A DNA stretch of 64,000 bases from Pectobacterium sp. CFBP8739 (GCF_013449375.1 NZ_JACDRR010000006.1:62001-126000); one strand, 5' to 3'; numbered from the stretch's first letter, positions 19,280-29,256 are shown. Program-made: numbers and translations. Notes: a model not told the origin generated them from the letters alone.

Positions 19280-19990
19280 TCAATCCGCAGACGGACGTGA
19301 AATTCCCAGGATGGCGGCTGCTTCAGCGCTGCCATCCTGTAGCGCCTGAGTCGGCCCGTCATAATAAATCTGTCCGTCCACGATCAGCACCGTACGTTTT
19401 GCGATCCGCATGGCATCATCCAGATTGTGGGACACCATCAACAGCGTGAATTCACGCTCCTGACACACACTTTCAACCAGATCGAGCATTTCCTGCCGCA
19501 GCGCCGGATCGAGAGCCGAGAACGGTTCATCCAGCAGCAGAATGGGCTGGTGACGAACCAGACAGCGTGCCAATGCCGCGCGCTGGCGCTGCCCGCCGGA
19601 CACCTGCGACGGCAGACGATCCAGAAGATCCGCCAGACCGACCCGATCGGCGATCTGCCGTAGCGTCTCGCGCTGTGCAGCACTCAGTCGCAGGCCGGGA
19701 TGGAGCCCCAGCGCGATGTTCTGTCCGATCGTCAGGTGAGGAAACAGGTTATTTTCCTGAAACAGAATTGAAACCGGCCGTTTCGCGGGAGGCGTCTCGC
19801 GGTGAGAAGCGCCGTTCAGCAACAACTCGCCACTGTCTGCCATCAGGAAACCGGCAATCAGATTCAGCAGCGTACTTTTCCCTGCGCCACTGGGGCCGAG
19901 GATGGCGATGCGCTCGCCCGGCTTGACGTGAAAATCAAAACGCATGGGCAAGTGCTGATAAAAGTAGGTCAATTTCTCAAGCGCGATCAT
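19280..19990 (-). CDS. thiQ: thiamine ABC transporter ATP-binding protein
   Basis: ThiQ powers uptake of thiamine and thiamine phosphates through ThiP. The 236-residue ATPase has Walker [10 protein letters not shown] (about 33), the Q-loop [10 protein letters not shown], the signature [15 protein letters not shown] (about 129) and Walker [14 protein letters not shown]. The ATG at 19988-19990 matches the E. coli start; seven in-frame codons upstream are ignored. It overlaps the end of thiP by 14 bp, so the three thi genes form one coupled operon under the TPP riboswitch. Confidence 0.95.
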   Translation of the reverse strand: MIALEKLTYFYQHLPMRFDFHVKPGERIAILGPSGAGKSTLLNLIAGFLMADSGELLLNGASHRETPPAKRPVSILFQENNLFPHLTIGQNIALGLHPGLRLSAAQRETLRQIADRVGLADLLDRLPSQVSGGQRQRAALARCLVRHQPILLLDEPFSALDPALRQEMLDLVESVCQEREFTLLMVSHNLDDAMRIAKRTVLIVDGQIYYDGPTQALQDGSAEAAAILGISRPSAD

Positions 19991-21584
19991 GACGGCCTGC
20001 CAGTTTCTCAATCAGGGTAAATAACATAAAGCACAGCAGCATTAAGAGCAGCGCCGTGACTGCGCCGTCGGCGCTGCGATAGGAACCAATTTGCTGGTAC
20101 AGGTAGAACGGCAGCGTGCGGAACTGCTCATTGCCGAACAGCGCAATAACGCCGAAATCACCAATCGACAGCACGCAGGCAAAGGCTAACGCCTGCGCCA
20201 GCGGCTGTTTCAGCGCGGCGAGTTCGATCAGCTTCAATCGCTGCCAGCCGCGAATATCCAGTGATGTGCAGAGTCGGTTGTAACGTTCGGCGACGTCCAG
20301 CATCGGGTTCTCCAGCACTTTGATCGCATAGGGAATCGCCATCAGCGCATTAGTGAGCACCACCAGCGCGTAGGGGGATTGCGGTAGCCCGATGCTGTTA
20401 TTCAGCAGGAGGAAAAAGCCGGTTGCCAGCACAATGCCCGGCATGGCGAGGATGAGCATACCGCTCAGGTTCATCAACTGCCCGTAGAGTGGTTTTTGGC
20501 GTAATTTTAGCTCGCGACTGCTCCAGAGCAACATCATGGTCAGTACCAGACACAGGAGCCCCGCACCCAGAGCAATACGCAGCGAGGTCAACAGCGTTTG
20601 CCAGAGCACAGGTTGTTGCAGCACAGTAACCAACGAGCGGTTCACGCCATCGACCACGACGGCCAGCAAGGGAGGGATGACTAACAGCAACAGCGCGCCA
20701 ATCAGCAGGCCATCGATGAGGCGGCTTAAAGCGCTGTCCTGCGGATTGCGCCAAGTAAGCTGCTGTGTGCTGCCAACGGGCAGAATACGCCCTAGCCGCT
20801 GGCTCAGCAGCACCAAACCCAGACAGCAAACCATCTGAATTAACGCCAGCAGCGCCGCGCGTGCCGGATCGTAATCAAAGCTTAATGCCTGATAGATAGC
20901 CAGCTCAATCGTCGTTGCCTGTGGGCCGCCGCCCAGCGACAGCACCGTCGCAAAGCTGGCAAAACAGAGCATAAAAATCAGTGCGCCGGTCGGTAAAATC
21001 TGTCGGCGCAGGGCGGGCCACTCCAGCAGACGGAAATGCTGCCAGCTGTTCATGCCCAGATTTGCAGCCAACTGACGCTGTTCGGTGGCGATGCCTTCCA
21101 GCGACTGCAACAGCAATCGGGTTGCCAGCGGCAGATTGAAGAACACGTGCGCCAGCAGGATGCCCTGCAATCCATAGGGAGAAAATGTGTATTTCAGGTC
21201 AAACCAGCCCAGCGCGGAGGCCAACCAGCCTTGTCTACCATATACGCTGAGCAGGCCAAAAACGGCTACCAGCACGGGCAGCACCAGCGTCATCGCGCAC
21301 AGGCGCAGCAGCCAGCGGTAGCCGGGAAAGCGTCGTCGATACAGCGCTCTGGCGAGAAAAATGGCCGGGACGGTAGAAAACAGTGCAGAGAGAAAAGCCT
21401 GCCAGAAGGTAAACCGAATGACATGCCAGAGATAGCTGTCATGCCATAGCGTGCGCCACTGGCTTTCGGGCGCCTGTAGCCACAGGGCACCGAAAGCCAG
21501 TGCGGCAACGGAAATTAACAGCGTGGTGGCCAGTAGCCCCGGCCACAGACGTCCGCCGATTAGTGGCTGACGGCGCGTTGCCAT
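19977..21584 (-). CDS. thiP: thiamine ABC transporter permease
   Basis: ThiP is the inner-membrane permease of the thiamine transporter, a fused double permease. The 535-residue protein begins [11 protein letters not shown], as in E. coli, and has about 12 hydrophobic segments in two homologous halves. Each half has an EAA-type loop ([23 protein letters not shown] near 180, and [20 protein letters not shown] near 465). The start ATG lies 25 bases inside the end of thiB, an arrangement shared with E. coli where both frames read the same bases. Confidence 0.95.
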   Translation of the reverse strand: MATRRQPLIGGRLWPGLLATTLLISVAALAFGALWLQAPESQWRTLWHDSYLWHVIRFTFWQAFLSALFSTVPAIFLARALYRRRFPGYRWLLRLCAMTLVLPVLVAVFGLLSVYGRQGWLASALGWFDLKYTFSPYGLQGILLAHVFFNLPLATRLLLQSLEGIATEQRQLAANLGMNSWQHFRLLEWPALRRQILPTGALIFMLCFASFATVLSLGGGPQATTIELAIYQALSFDYDPARAALLALIQMVCCLGLVLLSQRLGRILPVGSTQQLTWRNPQDSALSRLIDGLLIGALLLLVIPPLLAVVVDGVNRSLVTVLQQPVLWQTLLTSLRIALGAGLLCLVLTMMLLWSSRELKLRQKPLYGQLMNLSGMLILAMPGIVLATGFFLLLNNSIGLPQSPYALVVLTNALMAIPYAIKVLENPMLDVAERYNRLCTSLDIRGWQRLKLIELAALKQPLAQALAFACVLSIGDFGVIALFGNEQFRTLPFYLYQQIGSYRSADGAVTALLLMLLCFMLFTLIEKLAGRHDRA

Positions 21585-22576
21585 GCCTGAATCCACTGCG
21601 TCCTTTGGTCAGCCACTTCCTGCGCGCTGAACTGCATGGCTTTTTCCGGCACCGCGAGCGTGGCGAAGCCTGCTGGCAGATCGGTTTTAACCGCCGGATA
21701 CATCCAGTTCGTAGTTGGGATTGCCTGTTGGAAGGTTGGGCTCAGAATGAACTGCATAAAGCGTTTCGCCAGTTCGGGATTCTTGCTGGACGCCAGTTGC
21801 CCAGCGATTTCAATTTGCAGATAGTGCCCTTCACTGAAGGTCGCTGCCGCGTAGTTGTCTTTCTTCTCTTCAATGATGTGGTAGGCCGGCGATGTGGTAT
21901 AGCTCAGCACCAGATCCGCTTCCCCTTTCAGGAACAGACCGTAGGCTTCGCTCCAGCCTTTGGTGACGGTGACGGTTTTCTTCGCCAACTTCTGCCAAGC
22001 TTGCGGCGCATCATCGCCGTACACTTTCTGCATCCATAGCAGCAGACCCAGCCCCGGGGTACTGGTGCGAGGATCCTGATAGATCACTTTCCACGGCTCG
22101 TTGCTGTACACCAGCTCATGCAGGCTTTTCGGCGGGTTCTTCAGCGTGTTTTTGTTATACACAAACGCGAAATAGCCGTAGTCGTAAGGGACGAAAGTCT
22201 TGTTGTTCCAACCGCCCGGCACCGTGACGGCACGGGTGTCCTGATTGTGCGGCGCAAACAGGCCGGTTTGTTCCGCCGCCTGCAACAGGTTGTTGTCCAG
22301 CCCCAGAATGATATCCGCTTTGCTGTTTTTACCTTCCATACGCAACCGGTTCAGCAGTGAGGCACCATCTTCCAACGCGACGAAATTCAGTTCGCACTCG
22401 CACTCTTTTTCAAACGCGGTCTTGATGACAGGGCCTGGACCCCACTCGGAAGCGAATGAGTCATAGGTATATACGGTAAGCGTAGGCTTGGCGAACGCCG
22501 AAGCTGAGAGTAGTAGCAGGCAAGACAGGCTGGTTTTCAGCACGGTGGCTGAACGCGGTAATAATTGATTTAACAC
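21560..22576 (-). CDS. thiB: periplasmic thiamine-binding protein
   Basis: ThiB (TbpA) binds thiamine, TMP and TPP in the periplasm and delivers them to ThiPQ. The 338-residue protein has a Sec signal peptide (about 1-28, ending ASAFA before KPTLTVYTYDSF). The binding-protein fold carries conserved segments VPGGWNNKTFVPYDYGYFAFVY and STPGLGLLLWMQKVYGDDAPQ. I choose the GTG at 22574-22576 because AGGAG stands 6 bases upstream. The frame stays open for 16 more codons towards the riboswitch, but with no start of better quality. Confidence 0.94.
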   Translation of the reverse strand: MLNQLLPRSATVLKTSLSCLLLLSASAFAKPTLTVYTYDSFASEWGPGPVIKTAFEKECECELNFVALEDGASLLNRLRMEGKNSKADIILGLDNNLLQAAEQTGLFAPHNQDTRAVTVPGGWNNKTFVPYDYGYFAFVYNKNTLKNPPKSLHELVYSNEPWKVIYQDPRTSTPGLGLLLWMQKVYGDDAPQAWQKLAKKTVTVTKGWSEAYGLFLKGEADLVLSYTTSPAYHIIEEKKDNYAAATFSEGHYLQIEIAGQLASSKNPELAKRFMQFILSPTFQQAIPTTNWMYPAVKTDLPAGFATLAVPEKAMQFSAQEVADQRTQWIQAWQRAVSH

Positions 22577-22633
22577 TTTGCACTCCTGAGAATCATAGGG
22601 TGGCAAAGGACTTCGAGGCAGCAATGAGCCGCA

Positions 22634-22716
22634 CTCTCAAATCCCTTCGCCGGTATTAACCGGATCAGGTTCGACGGGTATCTTCTCAGCGAAAAATCTT
22701 CCGCACCCCGTTGAGA
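22634..22716 (-). promoter_or_regulatory. TPP riboswitch (THI element)
   Basis: The minus strand reads GGGGTGC, then GCTGAGA, then ATACCC, then GAACCTGATC-CGG-TTAATACCGGCGAAGGGA, the conserved parts of the thiamine pyrophosphate aptamer in the right order. It lies about 58 bases upstream of the thiB start. Binding of TPP should repress thiBPQ, probably by hiding the ribosome site since no clear terminator follows. E. coli has the same element (SroA). Confidence 0.96.
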
Positions 22717-22757
22717 ACGGCACATTGTAAAGGGTTAAGCCGCGTAGCGAAAGGTTG

Positions 22758-24416
22758 TCAGCATTCCGGCGGAGCAAACCAGGCAGATTTAAAATCAAAC
22801 CAGCCCAGCATGTTCATCCTGACCCCGCGCATGCTGCGCTGTCCCTGAAGCTGTAACCAGTGATGCAGAAGAGGGTGCAGTTGGCCACTGGCGATCAGCT
22901 TTTCACACCACTCTGCCATCGGCAGCGTGTGGTCACGCCACTGCTGCGCGTCCGCGTGCAGATCGTCATTCAGACAGTGTTGCGCCAGCGGGAGTTCGTA
23001 GAGCATCGCGAACAGGGAGAATTCGATCGGCAGGTAACAATTCAGGCTACCAAACCAAATATCGCTGTCGGCATTGCCTTGATACCAGTCTTCGTAGCTG
23101 ACCGTCTGAATATGTAATGTGACGCCATGTTGTGCCAGCAGCGTGCGCATTATCTCGCTTAATATCCGATATTCAGGGTGTGCCTGATAGAACGTGAGCG
23201 TGACGTCCGTCAGCCCTTTGGGAAGGGATTGCGGCACATCGGGGTGATGATGGTGCCAGCGCGGCAGCAAACTGTAGGCGGGCGACCAGTCACGCTGGTT
23301 GCTGGTGTTAGCGTGGTTGAGTAGCGAAATTGGGTTAAAGACCTGCCTGAGCCATCTCTGAGCTTCCGGCCGTGATGCTAACGGCGAACGCTTATCGAAC
23401 AACAGGAAATAGCCACCTTCTTCCATCCGGCTTTCCAGCTGTTCGTGACGAGAATTGTCAGACTGGAGTTGGATAGATACCGGCATTTCCTCCGGTTCGT
23501 CCGGTAGTACCCAGATATTGACCTCATCAATCAGCGCTCGATAGCCAAAATAGTCATCGAAGGCACGAATTTTCAATTGATTACGGTTATTACGTACCAC
23601 GGCATACGGGCCAGTGCCGATCGGGTGCTGGGCAAAATCCGGTAGCGTTTGCCACTCTTGCGGTAAGATCATGGCGTGCACGCTGCCTAATAACCACGGT
23701 AGCCAGTTATCCGAGCGGTGTAGCCGAATATCAATCACGAAGGGCATTGGCGAGGTGACGGCTTCAATATGAGAAAAAAGCGGGAGCGGAATAAGGCGAG
23801 AGAGTGACGTGGTGATGTCGTCCATCGTGAGTTCTCGGCCATGGTGAAAACGGATTGCCGGGCGCAGGTAGAAGCGCCAATGCAGGGGGGAAAGACTCTG
23901 CCAGTGATGAGCCAGATCGGGTTCAATTTCCCCGTTTTCCTCATTTATAGTGGTGAGTCCGCTGAAAATTTGCCGTGCGATGTGCATTTCTGAACGCCGT
24001 AGCGCCGAACCGGGCAGTAAATTGCGTAACGGACGGTAATAGAGGATGCGCAGAATATGCTTTCCTTGCCGGAAACTCCGCCCAAGATGGGCGAGTAACA
24101 TCTGACGTACGGCTTCTTTATCACCCACCAACTGTACCAACTGCTCAATGCGATCCTGTTCCAGTAGATCCTCGGCCCGCTGCTGCTGGAGGGCTAATCC
24201 GGTATACACAAAAGAAAGCTGCGAACGTTTCCCTCTTCCGGCTTCTGCCTGCCACACGAGCCAGCCTTCTTGTTGCATGGCGTTCAGCAGTGAGCGGATA
24301 TGGCGGCGGGAACAGTTCAACACCCCGGTTAGCTCTTGCAGCGTGGTGTCGGTGGTTTGCCCCTGAAAGTGCTGCCACAGGCGGATGAACTGTTGTTGTA
24401 GACGAGGAGAAGACAT
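22758..24416 (-). CDS. sgrR: glucose-phosphate stress transcriptional activator SgrR
   Basis: SgrR activates the SgrS small RNA when phosphosugars accumulate. The 552-residue protein has an N-terminal winged helix (about 5-110, with [25 protein letters not shown]). An extracellular solute-binding (SBP5-like) ligand domain spans about 160-550, containing [25 protein letters not shown] and [10 protein letters not shown]. It ends [23 protein letters not shown], almost as in E. coli. It is divergent from sgrS with about 65 bp between them, the region where SgrR should bind and also repress itself. Codons and length are ordinary for the family. Confidence 0.95.
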   Translation of the reverse strand: MSSPRLQQQFIRLWQHFQGQTTDTTLQELTGVLNCSRRHIRSLLNAMQQEGWLVWQAEAGRGKRSQLSFVYTGLALQQQRAEDLLEQDRIEQLVQLVGDKEAVRQMLLAHLGRSFRQGKHILRILYYRPLRNLLPGSALRRSEMHIARQIFSGLTTINEENGEIEPDLAHHWQSLSPLHWRFYLRPAIRFHHGRELTMDDITTSLSRLIPLPLFSHIEAVTSPMPFVIDIRLHRSDNWLPWLLGSVHAMILPQEWQTLPDFAQHPIGTGPYAVVRNNRNQLKIRAFDDYFGYRALIDEVNIWVLPDEPEEMPVSIQLQSDNSRHEQLESRMEEGGYFLLFDKRSPLASRPEAQRWLRQVFNPISLLNHANTSNQRDWSPAYSLLPRWHHHHPDVPQSLPKGLTDVTLTFYQAHPEYRILSEIMRTLLAQHGVTLHIQTVSYEDWYQGNADSDIWFGSLNCYLPIEFSLFAMLYELPLAQHCLNDDLHADAQQWRDHTLPMAEWCEKLIASGQLHPLLHHWLQLQGQRSMRGVRMNMLGWFDFKSAWFAPPEC

Positions 24417-24506
24417 AAAAGAGGAACTCCATGCACCAAAGTCATCAATTTATCTTTCCCTATATTACGTCGATACTTTCTCACAAGGAAAGAGAGGAGG
24501 TGGCTG

Positions 24507-24671
24507 ATGGCGATTTCCCGTTTGTATCGGTTCTATCAACATTACTTATCGAGCTGTAAAGCAACGTGGTTGCGATGGATGTCTCCCCAGCAGCGCATCG
24601 CGTTATTGCAGCAGGCGACGCAGTGGCACCTGAAAGAGATGTCTGATGACGAGTACCGTCATTGGCTCTAG
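24507..24671 (+). CDS. sgrT: SgrT, glucose transport inhibitor peptide
   Basis: SgrT is a small protein translated from SgrS that blocks the glucose transporter PtsG directly. The 54-residue product has RFYQHYL and WLRWMSPQQRIALL, which align with FYQHYF and WLRWLSVPQRLTML of the 43-residue E. coli SgrT. It carries six extra residues at the N-terminus and a longer acidic tail (EMSDDEYRHWL). A strong ribosome site, GAGGAGG, stands 6 bases before the ATG. Its stop is about 60 bases before the base-pairing block. Both arms of the stress response, RNA and peptide, look intact. Confidence 0.88.
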   Translation: MAISRLYRFYQHYLSSCKATWLRWMSPQQRIALLQQATQWHLKEMSDDEYRHWL

Positions 24672-24747
24672 GTGGTCGAAACAATTTATTCTGTGTGAAA
24701 ATTTTTAAGTAAAACAATGTATTCTGAGTAATGGTGAGGTTTCACCA

Positions 24748-24775
24748 GCCAGCGAATTTTTCGCTGGCTTTTTTT
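24748..24775 (+). terminator. SgrS intrinsic terminator
   Basis: 7-bp stem gccagcg/cgctggc, 7-base AU-rich loop, seven T residues at 24769-24775. In SgrS-type RNAs this poly-U tail is also the Hfq-binding end. Confidence 0.93.
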
Positions 24776-25414
24776 ATGGTGTTTGCCTGCCGACTCGATA
24801 TCGTGAATAGCGCTGATGCCCGCAGAGAAAGGCGTCGGGCATGCTTATGGCAGGTTATTCCACCGCTTTTAGGCGTTCTCCGAGATAGGCGACCTGTCCC
24901 TCTCACTCATTGAATCGCTAACGTTCAGCATAATATGTCGGCGGAAAAATACCGTAATCGATACAACAATCCAGCTTGGGACTTTTATCTGTGTGTGAGC
25001 CTCGTTAGCCCCACGCGCGGCGTGGTGTTTTTATATGCAAAAGGTATGAAGAGTAAACGAGTCAGCCACGTTGAATGTCAGAGTGGGTATTTTCAGTAGA
25101 GGAAAATAAATTCTATTTTTATTTCTGCTGTTAATATTGCTGTAACAATATTGAATAAGATAATTCACTAACATTGTGTGATAATTTGTTTTTTAATGGT
25201 TTTTAGATGAAATAGTTATCGCTAAAATACGTTTTTTCGTGATGACGATCTTATAGATGAAATTCTTTCTAAAGGTAGCTTTTTTTCTTCTTGTGTTTAA
25301 CGCAGATTGTCACAATCCTTAAATATTATGTAACATGCAGTGAAGTGTTATTTTCCATTTTTTACCTGCAATTTACGTTATAGCAATGTTTTGAATAACC
25401 TGATGGATGTAAAA
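24776..25414. other. gene-poor gap where setA stands in E. coli
   Basis: No convincing gene. The first part is of normal base composition and contains an imperfect inverted repeat (atgcccg...cgggcat, 24817-24843). It also contains a minus-strand run ending QVAYLGERLKAVE then TAA near 24857-24898 that looks like a gene tail, interrupted by an upstream TGA. A good orphan terminator follows at 25011-25032. From about 25080 to the chemoreceptor start the DNA is strongly AT-rich, as expected of a promoter region. The remnant reading is tentative. Confidence 0.4.
25011..25032 (+). terminator. orphan intrinsic terminator
   Basis: 6-bp GC stem ccacgc/gcgtgg with loop gcg, followed by tgttttta. No gene ends within 230 bases upstream on the plus strand apart from SgrS, which has its own terminator. 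Confidence 0.6.
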
Positions 25415-27034
25415 ATGAGCGATATCCCTTACCAGTCGATAGCGATTTATGAGAAACCAGAATCCCAGTATTCTGCTTCTGGGCTGCATAACATCAAACT
25501 GACTCCACTTTTTATCGTTGTTTTTTCTGGTGTTTTGCTGCTTTTTGCCTTGGCGATCTCCACATCATCGTATTTTCTTAAGCAGGCCGAGCTGTCGTTA
25601 AATGAGTCTACGCTGGAATTAAATGTGCGAATGGAGTTAGTGGATAGCGCTAACCATATGCGTGCGGCGCGTATGAATTTGCTTCATGCGGTAAATCATT
25701 TACGTAATGGCCTTACTGATAACTATAACGCCAGCATGAAAGCCGCAGAGGAGCGCCTGTCGCTGTCTCAGCAAATGTTTAACGGATATCAAAATAGATC
25801 GGCTCGTTCTGATGTCGAACTGGCTCGCGATAATGAATTAAAAGCACGTTATAGTGACTATGTTGAGCGTGGGATAAAACCTATGTTTGACATCGCGAAA
25901 AAAGGGAATGTCGAAGAACTCAACGCATTTGAATCGACAGTGATGTCTAAATTGGATGATGACTATGATGTGCCGTTGAAAGCGTCCTACCTTTATCGGG
26001 TTGAGATGGCAAAAAATATTAATGTGACGGCAGAAAGGAATTCGACACTGGGATATACGCTCATGACGGGGGCCTTTATTTTAGCCATCGTATTAACAGG
26101 TATGACGTTCTTATTAATTCGTCGCGTCATTATTAACCCAGTTCAGTATTGGGTATCACGCATACAGGCGATTGCACAGGGCGATTTAACGCGCGCGAGC
26201 GTGGCTGTAGGCAGCAATGAAATCGGTATTCTGGGAAGCAACATCCAGCAAATGCAGGATTCGCTCTCTGAAACGGTCGGCTCGGTACGTGATAGTGCAG
26301 AGTCGATTCACAGCAGTTCGACGAAAATTGCTGTCGGCAATACAGATCTGTCTGCTCGAACGGAACAACAAGCCGCGGCGCTGGCAGAAACGGCGGCCAG
26401 CATGGAACAACTGACGGCTGCGGTGAAGCAGAATACCGATAATGCGCACCATGCCAGCGTTGTGGCGACGGATACCTCAGCCAAAGCCGTTAAGGGCGGC
26501 AGTATTGTGGAACAGGTTGTTGGGTCTATGTCGGAGATTGCCAGAAGTTCGGACAAAATTTCTGAAATCATCGCGCTTATTAACGGGATTGCTTTCCAGA
26601 CCAATATTCTGGCGCTGAATGCGGCGGTTGAAGCCGCCAGAGCGGGTGAGCAGGGCAAAGGTTTCGCGGTGGTGGCAGGAGAAGTGCGTAATCTGGCACA
26701 GCGCTCAGCTAACGCCGCAACGGAAATTGCCACGTTGATTAAAGAATCCGAAACCAGAGTAACGGAAGGAACAACGTTGGCGTCTGAAGCGGGTAAAGCA
26801 ATGGCCGAAATTGTCTCTGAAATTAATAACGTCACCCGCATTATCAATGAGATCGCGCTGGCTTCAGATGAACAAAGCAGCGGTATCAATCAGGTGTCGT
26901 TAGCGATATCAGAAATGGATCGGGTCACGCAACAGAATGCGACGCTGGTGCTGGAGGCGTCCTCGTCTGCCGCCTCGCTGGAGCAGCAGGCCGAGCGGTT
27001 GAATATTGGGGTGTCCCGATTTCATCTGATGTAA
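25415..27034 (+). CDS. methyl-accepting chemotaxis protein
   Basis: Inner-membrane chemoreceptor that signals to CheA/CheW. From the chosen ATG it has 539 residues. There is a transmembrane helix at about 28-48 ([19 protein letters not shown]), then a four-helix-bundle periplasmic sensor of Tar type (about 50-210). A second helix (about 217-237) leads to a HAMP domain (about 238-290). The methylated coiled coil with the signalling tip ...[41 protein letters not shown]... follows, of the 36-heptad class. There is no C-terminal NWETF-like pentapeptide, so it cannot tether CheR directly. Upstream in-frame ATGs exist (25340, 25403). Soft-rot bacteria have many such receptors; the ligand is unknown. 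Confidence 0.92.
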   Translation: MSDIPYQSIAIYEKPESQYSASGLHNIKLTPLFIVVFSGVLLLFALAISTSSYFLKQAELSLNESTLELNVRMELVDSANHMRAARMNLLHAVNHLRNGLTDNYNASMKAAEERLSLSQQMFNGYQNRSARSDVELARDNELKARYSDYVERGIKPMFDIAKKGNVEELNAFESTVMSKLDDDYDVPLKASYLYRVEMAKNINVTAERNSTLGYTLMTGAFILAIVLTGMTFLLIRRVIINPVQYWVSRIQAIAQGDLTRASVAVGSNEIGILGSNIQQMQDSLSETVGSVRDSAESIHSSSTKIAVGNTDLSARTEQQAAALAETAASMEQLTAAVKQNTDNAHHASVVATDTSAKAVKGGSIVEQVVGSMSEIARSSDKISEIIALINGIAFQTNILALNAAVEAARAGEQGKGFAVVAGEVRNLAQRSANAATEIATLIKESETRVTEGTTLASEAGKAMAEIVSEINNVTRIINEIALASDEQSSGINQVSLAISEMDRVTQQNATLVLEASSSAASLEQQAERLNIGVSRFHLM

Positions 27035-27066
27035 TCCAGTTGGTAAATGTAGTCCGGTTGGTAAAA
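27031..27066 (+). repeat. imperfect 18-bp tandem repeat at the chemoreceptor stop codon
   Basis: gtaatccagttggtaaat (27031-27048) is followed directly by gtagtccggttggtaaaa (27049-27066), 15 of 18 positions identical. The receptor's TAA lies in the first copy. Confidence 0.85.
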
Positions 27067-27102
27067 AGGCCAACGTGGTAAAAGACACGAATCATCATTC
27101 AT

Positions 27103-27131
27103 AGCCAGCAGCCCCATCGCTGGCTTTTTTT
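27103..27131 (+). terminator. chemoreceptor gene terminator
   Basis: 7-bp stem agccagc/gctggct, 9-base loop, then six to seven T. It lies 69 bases after the stop codon. Confidence 0.9.
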
Positions 27132-27272
27132 CGCTGTTTTTTCCAGCATGGGGATATGAATCTGCTTCTGATAGAATCAGTGAGCAGGTGCGCGGTTGAT
27201 AGCGATAAAGACATATGCCGATGTCGCTTCTCTGCCAGAGCAATTTTGTACAAACGATAAGAGGGTTAACGC

Positions 27273-28112
27273 GTGCATAAAAAGCCGGTAGTGCAAGAGC
27301 AGACACACTTCAGACATCTGGAGGCGCTCGGCGGGCTGGATATGTTGCAGGCACAATATTATCAGCAGCGCTTTCCTCGTCATGTCCATGATACCTATTG
27401 TATTAGCGTGATTGAGCAGGGCGCTCAGCGTTTTTATCGTTCTGGTGCAGAGCACGTTGCGCCCAAAGGCGACATCATTCTGGTGAATGCGGACGATGTG
27501 CACACGGGGAGTTCGGAGGTCGAAACCGGCTGGGCTTATCGTGCTATTTATCCGCATCCCGATCTTTTTCGCTCGATTAATCAGGATCTGCAACGCGCAA
27601 AAGATTCCATACCGTGGTTCCCCGACGCCGTTGTTCATGACCCTGGCCTGTCGGACCAGTTGCTGATGACGTTCAATATGCTTGCTCAACCGGGCAATCT
27701 GTTATTGAAAGAAACGCTGCTGTTGTCGTCATTAACCTGGCTGACGATGCGCTATAGCAAGACGCGCCTGACGCCACAGACGCTGCCTGTTGCGACCCAA
27801 AATATACTGAATGTTAAAGCCTTTATGGACAGCTACCCTGAGAGAGAACTGGCCCTCGTTGAATTGGCCGCGCTGGCCGAACTCAGCGTCTGGCACTTCT
27901 TACGACAGTTTAAAGCGGTGGTGGGGATTACGCCTCATGCTTATTTGATTCAGGCTCGTCTGCGCAAAGCTAAAGCATTGTTGCGTAAAGGCGATACGAT
28001 CCTCGATGTTTCCGTACGGTGCGGTTTTACCGATCAAAGCCACTTCCATCGCCATTTCAAAAATTCTCTGGGGCTGACGCCGGGCGAGTTTGCGAAAGGT
28101 AATTCACGCTAA
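27273..28112 (+). CDS. AraC-family transcriptional regulator
   Basis: Predicted DNA-binding activator of 279 residues. The N-terminal part (about 15-150) is an AraC-type cupin ligand domain (PRHVHDTYCISVIEQGAQRF...). The C-terminal part (about 180-275) holds two helix-turn-helix units: LVELAALAELSVWHFLRQFKAVVGITPHAYL and ILDVSVRCGFTDQSHFHRHFKNSLGLTPGEF. It starts at a GTG (27273) with GAGGG 9 bases upstream. It stands 100 bp before azlC on the same strand. AraC regulators of this architecture often stand next to AzlCD or LysE-type exporters, so control of azlCD is a reasonable inference. The inducer is unknown. Confidence 0.9.
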   Translation: MHKKPVVQEQTHFRHLEALGGLDMLQAQYYQQRFPRHVHDTYCISVIEQGAQRFYRSGAEHVAPKGDIILVNADDVHTGSSEVETGWAYRAIYPHPDLFRSINQDLQRAKDSIPWFPDAVVHDPGLSDQLLMTFNMLAQPGNLLLKETLLLSSLTWLTMRYSKTRLTPQTLPVATQNILNVKAFMDSYPERELALVELAALAELSVWHFLRQFKAVVGITPHAYLIQARLRKAKALLRKGDTILDVSVRCGFTDQSHFHRHFKNSLGLTPGEFAKGNSR

Positions 28113-28213
28113 ACGCCATCCCTATTCTGGGCGTAGCAAATTCATCCAATACTCTTAAAAAACGTTTTGTTAGTTTTCCCGCTATCGATTTATTGATGAT
28201 AGTGCAATGTTAT

Positions 28214-28948
28214 ATGGAAAATACCGTAGTCCATTCATCTTCTGTAGCAAAAGACACAATGAGCCCGTGGAAGCATTTTATGACGGGGGTGGTTGAGATG
28301 CTGCCGCTCTGTTTATCCGTTGTGCCCTGGGGGATTCTGGCTGGATCGATGGCAATCCAGTCGGGATTATCCGTCGGACAAAGTATCGGAATGTCCGCGA
28401 TTATTTTCGCGGGAGCGGCGCAATTAGTCTCGTTGGGATTGTTGATGTCTGGGGCGAATGTCGCGACACTATTAATCTCCGTCTTTTTTATCACTGCACA
28501 GCACCTGATATATGGCCTGACGCTGCGTGAATATGTTTCAACGTTGAAATTAAGAAAACGGCTTCCTATCGGTTTTTTATTATCAGACGAACTTTTTGCA
28601 CTCAGTGAAAAGAAAGACAGGAAGAACAACGTTAGTACCAGCTATTTAATCGGTGCGGGTTTCACCTTTTATATATTTTGGAATATCTTCAGCATCATGG
28701 GTGTGCTTATGGCGTCTTCTGTGCCTGATTTAGATAAGTATCATCTTGATTATTCTATCGTTGCCACGTTTATCACTATTGTTGTGCCGATGATAAAGAA
28801 GATCAGTACCTTCTCTGGCGTTCTGTTTTCTCTGCTGCTATCGATGCTATTGAGTTATTTCAAGATAGAAGGCGCCATCGCTGTCGCCGGTGTTGGCGGC
28901 ATGTTTTTCTCTGTATTCATCGCGACCGTGCTTAAGGAAGAAAAATGA
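28214..28948 (+). CDS. azlC: AzlC-type branched-chain amino acid exporter, large subunit
   Basis: AzlC with AzlD forms an inner-membrane exporter; characterised members export branched-chain or other amino acids. The 244-residue protein has the family core LPLCLSVVPWGILAGSMA and MSAIIFAGAAQLVSLGLL, then ISVFFITAQHLIYGLTLREY, with about 6-7 hydrophobic segments. I start it at the ATG at 28214 (MENTVV); an in-frame ATG at 28193 would add seven residues, and neither has a strong ribosome site. It overlaps azlD by 4 bases. Substrate is by family only. Confidence 0.87.
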   Translation: MENTVVHSSSVAKDTMSPWKHFMTGVVEMLPLCLSVVPWGILAGSMAIQSGLSVGQSIGMSAIIFAGAAQLVSLGLLMSGANVATLLISVFFITAQHLIYGLTLREYVSTLKLRKRLPIGFLLSDELFALSEKKDRKNNVSTSYLIGAGFTFYIFWNIFSIMGVLMASSVPDLDKYHLDYSIVATFITIVVPMIKKISTFSGVLFSLLLSMLLSYFKIEGAIAVAGVGGMFFSVFIATVLKEEK

Positions 28949-29256
28949 GTTGGTTATTGATATTCGTTCTGGCAGGGATCGTGTTTTTTAATCGCTATAT
29001 CTTTCTCGAACCTGCGGTGCCGGTAAAAATTCCGGTTTTACTCCATCGAGCATTAAAGTATTCCGCGCCATGCTTACTCACTGCGATTTGCGGCCCGATT
29101 ATTTTAATGGATCACGGCGTGATTCGTGCTTTTCCTGATAACCCATATTTTCTCGGCGCGATAGTGAGTGTGGTGATTTCCTTTTTTATCAGAAATATTG
29201 TGGCCGCGGTACTCTTGAGTATGCTGGCTTTTTATCTAATTGCCGCGCTGTTGTAA
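28945..29256 (+). CDS. azlD: AzlD-type amino acid exporter, small subunit
   Basis: Small partner of AzlC. The 103-residue protein is almost wholly hydrophobic with about four membrane segments and the family pattern LLHRALKYSAPCLLTAICGPII (about 33-54) and a polar ...NPYFLGAIVS segment. Its ATG overlaps the azlC stop (ATGA), showing translational coupling. It is followed by the inverted-repeat element at 29340-29520. Confidence 0.87.
   Translation: MSWLLIFVLAGIVFFNRYIFLEPAVPVKIPVLLHRALKYSAPCLLTAICGPIILMDHGVIRAFPDNPYFLGAIVSVVISFFIRNIVAAVLLSMLAFYLIAALL

Larger units (their letters stand above)
24483..24775 (+). ncRNA. sgrS: SgrS sugar-stress small RNA
   Basis: SgrS base-pairs with ptsG mRNA through Hfq and also encodes SgrT. 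The 3' part matches enteric SgrS: ctgagtaatggtg (the ptsG-pairing block), a small hairpin ggtga-ggtt-tcacc (24733-24746), then the terminator gccagcg-aattttt-cgctggc and seven T (24748-24775) where Hfq would bind. The 5' end is inferred: a -10-like gatact near 24472 places it around 24483. That makes about 290 nt, longer than the 227 nt of E. coli, mostly because sgrT and its spacer are longer. It is divergent from sgrR. Confidence 0.88.
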
